Shown piece by piece: positions 51,859 to 61,063 of a stretch of 64,000 bases of DNA. A model generated the notes under the pieces. The model had not been told where the DNA came from. It saw only the letters and a program-made list of their open reading frames with translations, and made no database searches. This DNA is from an uncultured Lachnospiraceae bacterium. Its GTDB lineage: Bacteria; Bacillota; Clostridia; Lachnospirales; Lachnospiraceae. Where the stretch lies: contig CAJUFL010000011.1 of the NCBI GenBank assembly GCA_910585605.1, forward strand, positions 1-64,000, read 5' to 3'. The number at the start of each line of letters is the position of its first letter. The first letter of the stretch is position 1. Made by a program: the position numbers and the translations under genes.

Positions 51859-51871
51859 AAACAATCCTATT

Positions 51872-51910
51872 AAAAAGATGCCTTAATGCTAAAACAAAAG
51901 GCATCTTTTT
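51872..51910. terminator. Bidirectional terminator between cotJC and yebC
   Basis: AAAAAGATGCCTT (51872-51884) pairs perfectly with AAGGCATCTTTTT (51898-51910), with A and T runs on both sides, serving both convergent genes. Confidence 0.9.
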
Positions 51911-51921
51911 TCAATCTCATC

Positions 51922-52650
51922 TTATTCATCCCAATTATGATAAACGGCCTGTACATCGTCATCTTCATCCAGTAAGTCCAGGATCTTATTCATCTTTTTA
52001 ATATCTTCTTCACCTGTAAGCTCCACCCATGTCTGCGGAACCATCGTTACTTCTGCTGATGCCATGGGAACTTTTCCCGTCTCCAAAGCCTCTCTTACTG
52101 CCGAAAAATCATCCGGTGCTGTCAAAATCTCGTAACTGTCCTCTTCCTCTGCAAAATCCTCGGCTCCTGCATCCAATGCCATCATCATAAGATCATCAGC
52201 ATCTAATTCACATTCTTCTTTATCTACAATAATCTGTCCTTTTTTATCAAACATAAAAGATACACACCCTGTAGTTCCAACATTTCCTCCTCCTTTTGTA
52301 AATGCGTTTCTTACATTAGATGCCGTCCGGTTCTTATTATCTGTCAGTGCATCTACAATGATCGCTGTACCATTGGGTCCATATCCTTCATATGTAATGG
52401 ACATATAATTCACGGAGTTGGCATCTCCGGCAGCTTTCTTAATTCCTCTTTCAATGGTATCATTAGGCATATTATTTGCCTTTGCCTTTGCTATCACATC
52501 ACGAAGCTTGGAATTATTATTCGGATCTGCACCACCCTCTTTTACTGCTACTGCGATTTCCCTTCCGATAATTGTAAATATTTTACCCTTTGCCGCATCA
52601 TTTTTCTCTTTTTTATGCTTAATATTTGCAAATTTTGAATGTCCTGACAT
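51922..52650 (-). CDS. yebC: YebC/PmpR-family translation or transcription regulator
   Basis: A three-domain protein (242 aa) starting SGHSKFANIKHKKEKNDAAKGK, the family signature, with GGADPNNNSKLRDVIAKAKANNMPND and the middle YEGYGPNGTAIIVDALTDNKNRT. Family members have been described both as DNA-binding regulators and as ribosome-associated factors; the sequence does not decide. Single gene with its own terminator. Confidence 0.93.
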   Translation of the reverse strand: MSGHSKFANIKHKKEKNDAAKGKIFTIIGREIAVAVKEGGADPNNNSKLRDVIAKAKANNMPNDTIERGIKKAAGDANSVNYMSITYEGYGPNGTAIIVDALTDNKNRTASNVRNAFTKGGGNVGTTGCVSFMFDKKGQIIVDKEECELDADDLMMMALDAGAEDFAEEEDSYEILTAPDDFSAVREALETGKVPMASAEVTMVPQTWVELTGEEDIKKMNKILDLLDEDDDVQAVYHNWDE

Positions 52651-52750
52651 CTTTCTAACTCCTATCTTTAATAATAATCATTCACACATGTGCTATATTT
52701 TAACACTATGCACACTCTTTTTCAAGTCCAATCAGGAGCGAAGACTATAC

Positions 52751-52835
52751 AAAAAGGGACTGCCGCAAAAAGGCTCTATTTTCATTTTGCTGCAAAAAAT
52801 CAGCAAAAGAAAAATCCCTTCATACGACAAGTCCC
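52751..52835 (-). terminator. Branched terminator of the DUF5684 gene
   Basis: Minus strand: an outer stem GGGACTTGTCG / CGGCAGTCCC (one bulge, one mismatch) encloses a TTTGCTG/CAGCAAA hairpin, and TTTTT follows the outer stem (52755-52751). Confidence 0.6.
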
Positions 52836-52886
52836 TTCATACTAACTAGTGTACTGAAACATTGATATTTGATAAAACCACACTAA

Positions 52887-53279
52887 TTATGCACCCACAT
52901 ACTCAGATGAATCAAATGCAAGAATCAATATAAAAATCGGATTTAAAAACAACAGTCCGAATCCAAATCCTGGTCCATGACCAAATGCTTTTGCCAATTT
53001 AAAGTACAGCATGATGCCGAATACAGCATTAGCAAGCGGTATCAGCAATGTCAGAAAATACCATCCGTTCCCAAAAGCAATCTTATATAGCACATAGATA
53101 TTATAAAATGGGACAATACTTGCCCATCCCGGTTCTCCTGCTTTTGTGAAAATCCTCCAAAATGCAACAATTGATAAAACTAACAATGCCAGGCATATAA
53201 TTGAATATACACCTGAAAATAGTGCTAAAACGCCTGCTGACGCAGAGTCATAGCCTACTGTCATTAATGATGTTAACAT
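52887..53279 (-). CDS. DUF5684-type small membrane protein
   Basis: A 130-aa protein with three or four membrane helices. It carries the recognisable FWRIFTKAGEPGWASIVPFYNIYVLYKIAFG motif (about 40-70), followed by GNGWYFLTLLIPLANAVFGI and KLAKAFGHGPGFGFGLLFLNPIF. This arrangement is that of DUF5684 proteins, whose role is unknown; some are found near signal-peptidase genes. The ATG at 53279 follows GGGAGG; the frame further upstream lacks a site. Single gene. Confidence 0.75.
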   Translation of the reverse strand: MLTSLMTVGYDSASAGVLALFSGVYSIICLALLVLSIVAFWRIFTKAGEPGWASIVPFYNIYVLYKIAFGNGWYFLTLLIPLANAVFGIMLYFKLAKAFGHGPGFGFGLLFLNPIFILILAFDSSEYVGA

Positions 53280-53401
53280 AAAACATCCTCCCTCATAATT
53301 ATTTACAAAGTTTTTTGTATGACAATAATCTATCAATTATAACATAATTTGTCAATTCTTAATTTGAACGTTTTCTTATTGCATTATTCTTAATAATATT
53401 C

Positions 53402-54553
53402 TTACACTGGCTTGCTGTTATCGGAAACCCTACCCTGTAATTCTTCTTTGTTCTTTGTTGCATCTCTTAACAGCTTGTAAATAGATGCTGCAACCGGAAC
53501 ACCTAACAGCATTCCCACTACCCCTCCAAGACCGCTTCCAATCATAATCGCAGCCAATACCCATATACCGGGAAGACCAATGGAGGAACCAACCACTTTG
53601 GGATAGATCAGATTTCCTTCCAGCTGCTGTAAAATCACAAGAAATACCAGAAATACCACTGCCTGTTTCGGATCTACCGTAACAATCATAAAAGCACCGA
53701 GAGCTGCACCGATATACGCACCAAAAATAGGAATTAACGCTGTCAGTCCAACCAAGGCTCCAATGGGACCGGCATATGGCAGCCGTAAAATCCACATTCC
53801 CAATGCACAAAGACTTCCCAGAATGACGGCCTCTGTAGCCTGTCCAAGTATAAAACTGGAAAAACTCTCATCAATGATACCCAGCACATATACTGTCTTT
53901 TCATAAAGAGAAGTCTTCATAAAAGCCTTCATCATACGATTTATCTTAACTCCAATCTCCTCTTTACATGCCAGTACATACATACTGAAAATAAGACCTA
54001 CCACCACATTTACCACTGCTCCAAAAAAAGAGCCTACAATTGTGGTAGCCGAAGTTAAAAGTCCCTTTGTTCCCGTCATCAAACCTGCTGAAACCTTATT
54101 GATGATATTTCCCCAATCCAGATCTAATTCTGTCAGCTGCTTTTGTAAAGCCGGCAGTTCATCTGATTTTTCTATCAGAAACTGTATCACATTCTGAAAT
54201 ACCTCCGGTACATCCTTTGAAATAATGACAAAGCAATCGATAACCTGTGGAATCACCAGATACAGTACAAAAATGACAATCAGTGTCAGCAATGCCAGGG
54301 AAAATACCATACACATTCCCCTTCTGGATTTTGTAATCAGTTTATTTTTACTCTTTGGAAAATAGATCTTTTCCAGACGCACCATCAAAATATTCAAAAC
54401 ATATGCGAACACACACCCTAAAATCAAAGGATATGCAACAGATAAAAGCCTGCCGCCCCAATTCAAAATCCATTTAAAATACATGACAAATAAGCATAAA
54501 AATGCTACAACAAACCCATATTGAATAAAATGTTTCATATTATGATTTTTCAC
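53402..54553 (-). CDS. AI-2E family (UPF0118) membrane transporter
   Basis: A polytopic membrane protein (383 aa, about eight helices). Its helix pairs have the typical PLILGCVFAYVLNILM near the start, a large periplasmic-side loop (DVPEVFQNVIQFLIEKSDELPAL), and GPIGALVGLTALIPIFGAYIGAALGAF plus QQLEGNLIYPKVVGSSIGLPGIWVL late, the family's diagnostic stretch. Members export a variety of substrates or act as Na+/H+ antiporters; the substrate here is unknown. The GTG at 54553 follows GGGAGG and is preferred to the ATG at 54568. Confidence 0.85.
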   Translation of the reverse strand: MKNHNMKHFIQYGFVVAFLCLFVMYFKWILNWGGRLLSVAYPLILGCVFAYVLNILMVRLEKIYFPKSKNKLITKSRRGMCMVFSLALLTLIVIFVLYLVIPQVIDCFVIISKDVPEVFQNVIQFLIEKSDELPALQKQLTELDLDWGNIINKVSAGLMTGTKGLLTSATTIVGSFFGAVVNVVVGLIFSMYVLACKEEIGVKINRMMKAFMKTSLYEKTVYVLGIIDESFSSFILGQATEAVILGSLCALGMWILRLPYAGPIGALVGLTALIPIFGAYIGAALGAFMIVTVDPKQAVVFLVFLVILQQLEGNLIYPKVVGSSIGLPGIWVLAAIMIGSGLGGVVGMLLGVPVAASIYKLLRDATKNKEELQGRVSDNSKPV

Positions 54554-54711
54554 AGCAAAACCTCCCATAGGTATTTATTAAACGTGAATAGTATACCATA
54601 TATTGCCAAAAATACAATCTTTCCAGTCACTTTTCTATATTACCCGCATTCCCTGTTCCAATTTTCCTTCAGCATTTTCCATATAATTTTAATCTACTTT
54701 TCCCAACTATA

Positions 54712-54740
54712 TTGCTACCATTCCACTTTTTTGATATGAT
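54712..54740 (+). promoter_or_regulatory. Promoter of the AAA ATPase gene
   Basis: TTGCTA (54712-54717), 17 bases, TATGAT (54735-54740) with an extended -10 TG (54732-54733). Confidence 0.65.
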
Positions 54741-54777
54741 AAGAACATCTTGAAAGATTAGAAATCAGGAGGATACT

Positions 54778-56235
54778 ATGGATTCCGAAACACAAGGTAT
54801 ATATACAACTATTATGTCCATTGCAGACAAAATTGATAAGCATTTGATGAAAGAAAATGATGCAACAGAAAGCGTAAAGGAGCTTCTGCGCATTGACTTA
54901 CGCAATTTTCTTATTTTCCTTACAATTGCAGACCATATAATATCAAAAGACGAAATCCGCTATATCAACAAATCCCTCGGTTACAGCTTTGATGATATGA
55001 CTATGAAAAATTTTGCACTGAAAAGCAGCATAGTTCGTGAAGATTTTCTCAACACTCCACCCGCCTCCATGCATTACTTTTTGGAATATGGCAAAGATGA
55101 ATATATCATACATGAAGCTAAGTACTACGATATCAAAAAACTTTATATCCTTATTTTCCAGTCGCTGGGGGAAGATTTTTTGTCAAGCTGCAAACATATG
55201 GATATAACGGAAGTAAACCAGCTGACCCGTTATCGTTTTATGCTGGAAAGCAAAATAAGGGCATTTGTGAAAAGCGGCGGGGTTGCCCCAAGCAGACCCG
55301 ACAGCATCCCTTTCAAATTAAAATCCCGCCAGGAAGAGGAATCCCAGGCGGAGATTCCTTTTATCGGCAATGTTACCGGCGGCGACAAGACCCGCGAAGA
55401 CCTGGATTCTCTGTTAAAAGAATTAGAATCTTTAATCGGTCTTACTTCCGTCAAAGCAGAGGTTAAAAATCTGATCAATCTTTTAAAGATCATAGATATC
55501 CGTAAACAAAATAATCTAAAAACTCCTTCCGTTACCAGGCATTTTGTTTTTACTGGAAACCCGGGAACCGGTAAAACCACTGTCGCAAGGCTTCTCTCAC
55601 AAATCTATTGTGCACTGGGCATTCTTTCCAAGGGGCATATCGTAGAGGTGGACCGTTCCGGCATGGTTGCAGCCTACATGGGACAAACCGCAATTAAGGT
55701 AAAAGCGGTTATCGACAGAGCTTATGGCGGTGTATTATTTATCGATGAAGCTTACGCCCTTGCCAATGAAACTCCTGGAGGAGATTTCGGCCAGGAAGCC
55801 ATCGACACCCTTGTAAAAGCCATGGAAGATAAACGTGAAGATTTGATCGTTATCGTTGCCGGATATCCCGACCTAATGAAAAAATTTATCGAATCTAATC
55901 CGGGACTCAAATCAAGATTTCAAAAAACCATTCATTTTCCTGATTACAGTGCCAAAGACTTATACCAGGTATTCCTTAAATTCTGTAAGGAAAATGATTA
56001 TGTACTCAGTCCGGACGGAGAGATTTATCTAAAAGAAAAGTTAGAAGAATACGTTCAAAATTCTGATAAGTATTTTGGAAATGCCAGAGATGTCCGAAAT
56101 TTTCTGGATATTGCCATATCTGACCAGGCAAACCGCCTGTTAAACGAAAATGAAACATCACCGGAAGCACTTGTCACATTGCAGCCAATTGACCTTTCAC
56201 ACATCTTTGAACAAAAAGGAGACGATGCCAAATGA
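54778..56235 (+). CDS. CbxX/SpoVK-type AAA ATPase with TerB-like N-terminal domain
   Basis: This protein (485 aa) has an all-helical N-terminal region (about 20-165, with NFLIFLTIADHIISKDEIRYINKSLG resembling TerB-like domains). A linker follows, then a CbxX/CfxQ AAA module (about 215-470). That module shows ELESLIGLTSVKAEVKNLIN, Walker A GNPGTGKTTVARLL, Walker B VLFIDEAYAL, and GDFGQEAIDTLVKAMED plus KSRFQKTIHFPDYS of the family. The relatives are SpoVK (spore formation) and CbbX (Rubisco activase). The N-terminal domain probably recruits the target. Its stop overlaps the LysR gene start (ATGA). Confidence 0.85.
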   Translation: MDSETQGIYTTIMSIADKIDKHLMKENDATESVKELLRIDLRNFLIFLTIADHIISKDEIRYINKSLGYSFDDMTMKNFALKSSIVREDFLNTPPASMHYFLEYGKDEYIIHEAKYYDIKKLYILIFQSLGEDFLSSCKHMDITEVNQLTRYRFMLESKIRAFVKSGGVAPSRPDSIPFKLKSRQEEESQAEIPFIGNVTGGDKTREDLDSLLKELESLIGLTSVKAEVKNLINLLKIIDIRKQNNLKTPSVTRHFVFTGNPGTGKTTVARLLSQIYCALGILSKGHIVEVDRSGMVAAYMGQTAIKVKAVIDRAYGGVLFIDEAYALANETPGGDFGQEAIDTLVKAMEDKREDLIVIVAGYPDLMKKFIESNPGLKSRFQKTIHFPDYSAKDLYQVFLKFCKENDYVLSPDGEIYLKEKLEEYVQNSDKYFGNARDVRNFLDIAISDQANRLLNENETSPEALVTLQPIDLSHIFEQKGDDAK

Positions 56236-57119
56236 CCCTGCTTGCCTATCAAATCTTTCAGACCGTAGTGGAACAGGGAAGCTTTCAGCATGCCGCAGAA
56301 GTCTTAAATTTAACTCCGTCTGCAATCAGTCATGCTATTTCCACGGCAGAAAAAGAATTAGGATTTCCACTGTTTAACCGTAACAAAAACGGGGTTACTC
56401 TTACCAGTTATGGTGAAAACCTACAGCCTTATATTTTAACTGTATTAAATAGCGATGCCAAACTTCAGCAGGCCATTTTGGAATTTAACGGATTAACCCA
56501 TGGCTCTGTAAAAATAGGAACCTTTTCCTCTGTCTGTAATAATTTTATACCCGATTTGGTTACCAGCTTTTCAAAATCGCACCCTAACATCGAAATTAAA
56601 ATTTATCAGGGAACCTATGACGATGTATATAACTGGATAAAAACCGGTGTCGTAGATCTTGGTTTTCTCTCAGAGTCCAGTAGTAAAGATTTACCGATTG
56701 TCCCACTATATAAAGATGAATTGCTTTGTGTTGTTCCCAAATCATTCCGCACAAAGCGCCAAAACTATATCCAGCTGACAGATTTAAAGGAACAGAATTT
56801 TGTTTCCCAAAGCGAAAGTACAGATGCAGATATCCAGAAGCTCTTTAGCAAATATGAGCTCAAAATCCGTTCCTCCTGCCATGTAGTGGATGATTTAAGT
56901 ACTATTGCCATGGTAGCTGCCGGTCTCGGAATCTGTATCATGCCCAAACTTGTCATGAAACACATTCCCTATGATGTAAATATGTACCCACTAAAACCGG
57001 CCGAACACCGAACCATCGGAATCTGTTCATTAAATCCGGAGTTGATGGCTCCCGCTGTCAAAAGTATGTATAAACATATTTTAAAATATTTCAAAAACCT
57101 AAATATTAATAAAAAGTAG
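56232..57119 (+). CDS. LysR-family transcriptional regulator
   Basis: A LysR-type regulator (295 aa). The N-terminal winged helix (YQIFQTVVEQGSFQHAAEVL, TPSAISHAISTAEKELGFPLF) is followed by a substrate-binding domain (about 90-290; VKIGTFSSVCNNFIPDLV, NWIKTGVVDLGFLSE, AMVAAGLGICIMP). The target and effector are unknown. LysR regulators usually act on a divergent gene; here none exists, and it is coupled to the AAA ATPase gene and followed by a small membrane protein gene, so it may control its own operon. Confidence 0.9.
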   Translation: MTLLAYQIFQTVVEQGSFQHAAEVLNLTPSAISHAISTAEKELGFPLFNRNKNGVTLTSYGENLQPYILTVLNSDAKLQQAILEFNGLTHGSVKIGTFSSVCNNFIPDLVTSFSKSHPNIEIKIYQGTYDDVYNWIKTGVVDLGFLSESSSKDLPIVPLYKDELLCVVPKSFRTKRQNYIQLTDLKEQNFVSQSESTDADIQKLFSKYELKIRSSCHVVDDLSTIAMVAAGLGICIMPKLVMKHIPYDVNMYPLKPAEHRTIGICSLNPELMAPAVKSMYKHILKYFKNLNINKK

Positions 57120-57132
57120 GGGATGTTTAGAT

Positions 57133-57480
57133 ATGTTTAATGAAAATCTCAGACTCATATTTCAATACGTGTTGTTGATAATTTATATATTGCTGTTTTT
57201 TCTTCAAATAGTTTTGTTTATACATTTTATCAAAAGAAAGAATAAATATTGGATATATCCAGCAGGCACCGCACTTATATCATGCATGGCTGCCATCATA
57301 CTTATGTTCTTTTATGACAGCTTACCTGGATATGGATCTATGCCGGGACTCACATATTTTGCAGAATGGTTTTATTCTTTTTGTGCAAGTATTGTTTTTG
57401 CCGGTATGTTAATATTATCCATAGCAAGCAGGATAATATTAACATTTATAACCAGAATAAAACAACGCACCCATTCCTAA
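57133..57480 (+). CDS. Small membrane protein of unknown function
   Basis: A 115-aa protein with three predicted membrane helices (about 8-34, 40-62 and 75-103) and short polar loops (KRKNKY, DSLPGYGSMPG). No family is recognised. AGGGGATG precedes the ATG 13 bases after the LysR stop, so it appears cotranscribed with the AAA ATPase and LysR genes. It ends only seven bases before the convergent serS stop, with no terminator visible. Confidence 0.6.
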   Translation: MFNENLRLIFQYVLLIIYILLFFLQIVLFIHFIKRKNKYWIYPAGTALISCMAAIILMFFYDSLPGYGSMPGLTYFAEWFYSFCASIVFAGMLILSIASRIILTFITRIKQRTHS

Positions 57481-57487
57481 TTTGCTA

Positions 57488-58765
57488 TTACTGAATTTTA
57501 GTCTTACCACCCATATACGGCTGTAATACTTCGGGAATATTTACCGTTCCATCTGCATTCAGATTATTCTCCAAAAATGCGATCAACATACGTGGCGGTG
57601 CAACTACAGTATTATTTAAAGTATGTGCATAATATTTGCCATTTACACCATCTACCCGGATTTTCAGGCGCCTTGCCTGTGCATCACCCAGATTGGAACA
57701 GCTTCCAACTTCAAAATATTTTTTCTGTCTTGGTGACCACGCCTCCACGTCAATGGATTTTACCTTGAGATCTGCCAAGTCTCCGGAACAACACTCCAAT
57801 GTACGCACAGGAATATCCAGGCTTCTAAACAAATCTACAGTATTCTGCCATAACTTTTCAAACCACATTTTACTCTCTTCCGGTCTGCATACCACGATCA
57901 TCTCCTGCTTTTCAAACTGATGAATCCGGTAAACACCCCGTTCTTCAATTCCATGTGCTCCCTTTTCCTTACGAAAACACGGTGAATAGCTGGTAAGAGT
58001 TTTGGGTAAATTCTCCTCTTTGATAATGGTATCAATAAATTTACCAATCATGGAATGCTCACTGGTTCCAATCAAATAAAGATCTTCTCCTTCAATCTTA
58101 TACATCATGGCGTCCATTTCAGCAAAACTCATAACACCTGTTACCACATTGGAACGAATCATAAAAGGCGGTATACAATACGTAAACCCTCTGTCAATCA
58201 TAAAATCCCTTGCATAAGATATAATTGCCGAATGGAGCCTTGCAATATCTCCCATCAGGTAATAAAATCCATTACCGGCCACTTTGCCTGCCGCATCCAG
58301 ATCAACTCCGTCAAACTTCTCCATAATCTCTGTATGATATGGAATTTCAAAATCCGGGACTACCGGTTCCCCATATTTTTGAATCTCCACATTCTCACTG
58401 TCATCTTTACCGATCGGAACAGAAGCATCAATAATATTAGGAATCACCATCATAATCTTTGTAATTTTTTCCTGTAGATCTTTTTCCTGTTCCTCTAAAG
58501 CAGCAAGCTCCGCTGAACGCTCTGTTACAAGTTTTTTCGTCGCTTCAGCTTCCTCCTTTTTGCCCTGCGCCATCAAAGCACCAATCTGCTTGGAAATCTT
58601 ATTGCGCTCTGCCCGGAGTGCATCAGCCTTCCCCTTTGCCTCACGGCTTCTGGTATCCAATTCGATCACTTCATCTACCAACGGTAATTTCTCTTCCTGA
58701 AATTTGTTCTTGATGTTCTGCTTTACGACGTCAGGATTCTCGCGTAAAAATTTAATGTCGATCAT
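57488..58765 (-). CDS. serS: Seryl-tRNA synthetase
   Basis: A class II synthetase charging tRNA-Ser (425 aa). The N-terminal coiled-coil arm (about 30-100, rich in Lys/Glu/Ala) binds the long variable arm of tRNA-Ser. Motif 2 is SPCFRKEKGAHG with RVYRIHQFEK-type continuation. Motif 3 is in VVAPPRMLIAFLENN. It starts 16 bases after glgA with AGGAGAAAG as ribosome binding site. There is no room for a T-box leader, so it relies on the glgA transcript or a promoter inside glgA. Confidence 0.95.
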   Translation of the reverse strand: MIDIKFLRENPDVVKQNIKNKFQEEKLPLVDEVIELDTRSREAKGKADALRAERNKISKQIGALMAQGKKEEAEATKKLVTERSAELAALEEQEKDLQEKITKIMMVIPNIIDASVPIGKDDSENVEIQKYGEPVVPDFEIPYHTEIMEKFDGVDLDAAGKVAGNGFYYLMGDIARLHSAIISYARDFMIDRGFTYCIPPFMIRSNVVTGVMSFAEMDAMMYKIEGEDLYLIGTSEHSMIGKFIDTIIKEENLPKTLTSYSPCFRKEKGAHGIEERGVYRIHQFEKQEMIVVCRPEESKMWFEKLWQNTVDLFRSLDIPVRTLECCSGDLADLKVKSIDVEAWSPRQKKYFEVGSCSNLGDAQARRLKIRVDGVNGKYYAHTLNNTVVAPPRMLIAFLENNLNADGTVNIPEVLQPYMGGKTKIQ

Positions 58766-58781
58766 GTTCTTTCTCCTATCT

Positions 58782-60233
58782 TTAATACCCTAAAATTCTA
58801 TTATACAATTCCATATATTTTGCCGCTGATTTATCCCACGAAAAATCTTCCTTCATACCTCTTACCACCATTTTATTCCAGTCATCTCTATGATCATAAT
58901 ATATTTCTTTGGAATAATTAATTATCTTTAACATTTCATCTGCATTATAATTTGTAAAGGAAAAACCGGTTCCCGTTCCTTCGTACTCATTATAAGGAAC
59001 AACCGTATCCTTAAGACCTCCTGTCTCTCTTACAATAGGAACTGTTCCATAACGCAGGGAAATAAGCTGCGTCAGTCCGCAAGGCTCAAATCTCGAAGGC
59101 ATTAACATGGCATCTGCGGCTGCATACAATCTGTGTGCTCTCTCATCTGAATAAAAAATATTGGCAGACACTCTGTCAGAATATACCCATTGATAATGTT
59201 TAAACATATTCTCATATTTTGCCTCACCGGTTCCAATCACTACAAACTGTACATATGGATCCACGATCCCCTCCATTACCCAGTCTATCAAATCGAGACC
59301 CTTCTGGTCTGTCAAACGGGATATAATGGCGATCATATATTTATTCTCATCCACAGGTAGTCCAAGTTCTTTTTGCAATTCCATTTTATTTGCGGCTTTT
59401 CCCTTTTTATAGCTTCTCACATTGTATTTTTTAAATATCTTTTCATCTGTATTGGGATCATACACATCATAATCAATTCCATTCACGATACCACAAAGCT
59501 TTTGATTATGAAAACGCAATAAATCATCAAGATTTTCTCCATATTCAGGTGTCTGGATTTCTCCGGCATACGTATCGCTTACTGTAGTAATGTAGTCAGA
59601 ATATACCATACCTGCTTTTAACATATTACCGTCTTTGTAAAATTCCATACGGTCCGGAGTAAATACATAATCCGGTAATCCTGAAATGTATTTAAAGGTC
59701 TTAACATCCCACACTCCCTGAAACTTCAAATTATGTATTGTCATAATCGTTTTGGTTCCCGCAAAAAATGGATTATCATGATACAAAGTTCTCAGATAAA
59801 CCGGCACAAGTCCCGCCTGCCAGTCATGACAGTGAATGACATCCGGCTTAAAATTAATAACAGGCAAAATCGCCAAAGCCGCCTTGCTAAAAAATGTAAA
59901 TTTCTCAATATCAAAACGGATTGTTCCATATGGTGCCCAACCTGAAAAATAATACTCATTATCAATTAGATAATATGTGATACCATCTAATTGATAAGTC
60001 ATGATACCAACATGAACATTCTCAAATCTCTGTCCTAAATCCATATAAAAATGATGAACATATTGGAATTTCTCTCTATACTCCCAGGGAATGCATGTAT
60101 AGTTAGGTATTACTACACGCACATCATACTCTTCTTTTGGAAACATCTTAGGAAGTGCCCCAACAACATCTGCCAATCCGCCGGTTTTAATAAAAGGAAC
60201 ACACTCTGAAGCTACAAACAAAATATTTTTCAT
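58782..60233 (-). CDS. glgA: Glycogen synthase (GT5)
   Basis: GlgA extends alpha-1,4-glucan from ADP-glucose. The protein (483 aa) starts KNILFVASECVPFIKTGGLADVVGA, with the KTGGL nucleotide-sugar motif. The C-terminal Rossmann domain has IAIISRLTDQKGLDLI and the MLMPSRFEPCGLTQLISLRYG active-site loop (catalytic Glu). The ATG at 60233 follows GGAGGG; the longer frame to 60320 is unlikely. No other glg gene is adjacent; the GlgB-like gene is 28 kb away. Confidence 0.94.
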   Translation of the reverse strand: MKNILFVASECVPFIKTGGLADVVGALPKMFPKEEYDVRVVIPNYTCIPWEYREKFQYVHHFYMDLGQRFENVHVGIMTYQLDGITYYLIDNEYYFSGWAPYGTIRFDIEKFTFFSKAALAILPVINFKPDVIHCHDWQAGLVPVYLRTLYHDNPFFAGTKTIMTIHNLKFQGVWDVKTFKYISGLPDYVFTPDRMEFYKDGNMLKAGMVYSDYITTVSDTYAGEIQTPEYGENLDDLLRFHNQKLCGIVNGIDYDVYDPNTDEKIFKKYNVRSYKKGKAANKMELQKELGLPVDENKYMIAIISRLTDQKGLDLIDWVMEGIVDPYVQFVVIGTGEAKYENMFKHYQWVYSDRVSANIFYSDERAHRLYAAADAMLMPSRFEPCGLTQLISLRYGTVPIVRETGGLKDTVVPYNEYEGTGTGFSFTNYNADEMLKIINYSKEIYYDHRDDWNKMVVRGMKEDFSWDKSAAKYMELYNRILGY

Positions 60234-60366
60234 AATCACGCCCTCCAATTTAGTAACCACTTTTACATCGTAAAATTTTATCACAGTAACAACGACCAGC
60301 CATATACTGCCCAATGCCACTAAACATATTATACCCTTTTTTACAATATCTGTCTACGAAACCTTC

Positions 60367-60975
60367 TTATTTTTTCAGTTCATCCAATGTTTTCTTATAC
60401 GCCCCAATAAAATCCCTTTCAAAATCACGGACTTCGGGCAAATCCATATCCTTTAATTTGGTATAAACTGCCGCCTTTGCACTGGAAAATTCACGGTTAC
60501 CTGTTTTTTCCTCTTCCAGACATTTTATATATGCAGATAATTTATCTGCTGCTTTTACCAGTTGCCACAGATACTCTTCTCCTTCTTTGGGAAACAAAAT
60601 AGATTCATATTCTTCATAAAGATAATCAGGAAGCATGGATAAAAGTTCCTTTGCTGCCTGTTTTTCTACATTTTTATATGCCTCTTTTGTATCCATGTTA
60701 TAATACTTAACCGGTGTCGGCATATCTCCTGTTAAAATCTCTGTGCAGTCATGATACATCCCCATCAAAGCCGCCCGCTCCGCATTCAGACACCTACCAT
60801 ATCTTTTATTACTAATAAGTGCTAATACATGGGCAATCATTCCAACCTCCAAAGAGTGTTCACTTATATTTTCAGGATAGGAATTACGCATCAGCGCCCA
60901 CCTGTTAATATATTTCATCCTTGCCATCATTGCAAAAAAGGAACTGTCATATTCCTTATATTCTTCTCTTTCCAT
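60367..60975 (-). CDS. YfbR-like HD-domain 5'-nucleotidase
   Basis: An HD-domain phosphohydrolase (202 aa) like YfbR, which removes phosphate from deoxynucleoside 5'-monophosphates. It has RMKYINRWALMRNSYPENISEHSLEVGMIAH (first metal His and the substrate-binding Arg/Trp) and MYHDCTEILTGDMPTPVKYYN (the HD pair), plus a later AADKLSAYIKCLEE Asp. All metal ligands appear intact. It precedes glgA on the same strand. Confidence 0.88.
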   Translation of the reverse strand: MEREEYKEYDSSFFAMMARMKYINRWALMRNSYPENISEHSLEVGMIAHVLALISNKRYGRCLNAERAALMGMYHDCTEILTGDMPTPVKYYNMDTKEAYKNVEKQAAKELLSMLPDYLYEEYESILFPKEGEEYLWQLVKAADKLSAYIKCLEEEKTGNREFSSAKAAVYTKLKDMDLPEVRDFERDFIGAYKKTLDELKK

Positions 60976-61063
60976 CGATCATCCCCCATTTCTCAAAAAA
61001 ATCCAACACAGCAGATGTGCAAACAAACAAGTGATTTTACCTAATTATCAACGCGACATGACA

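Noticed and set aside
58766..58781. T-box riboswitch for serS.
   Set aside because: Only 16 bases separate glgA and serS, too short for a T-box.
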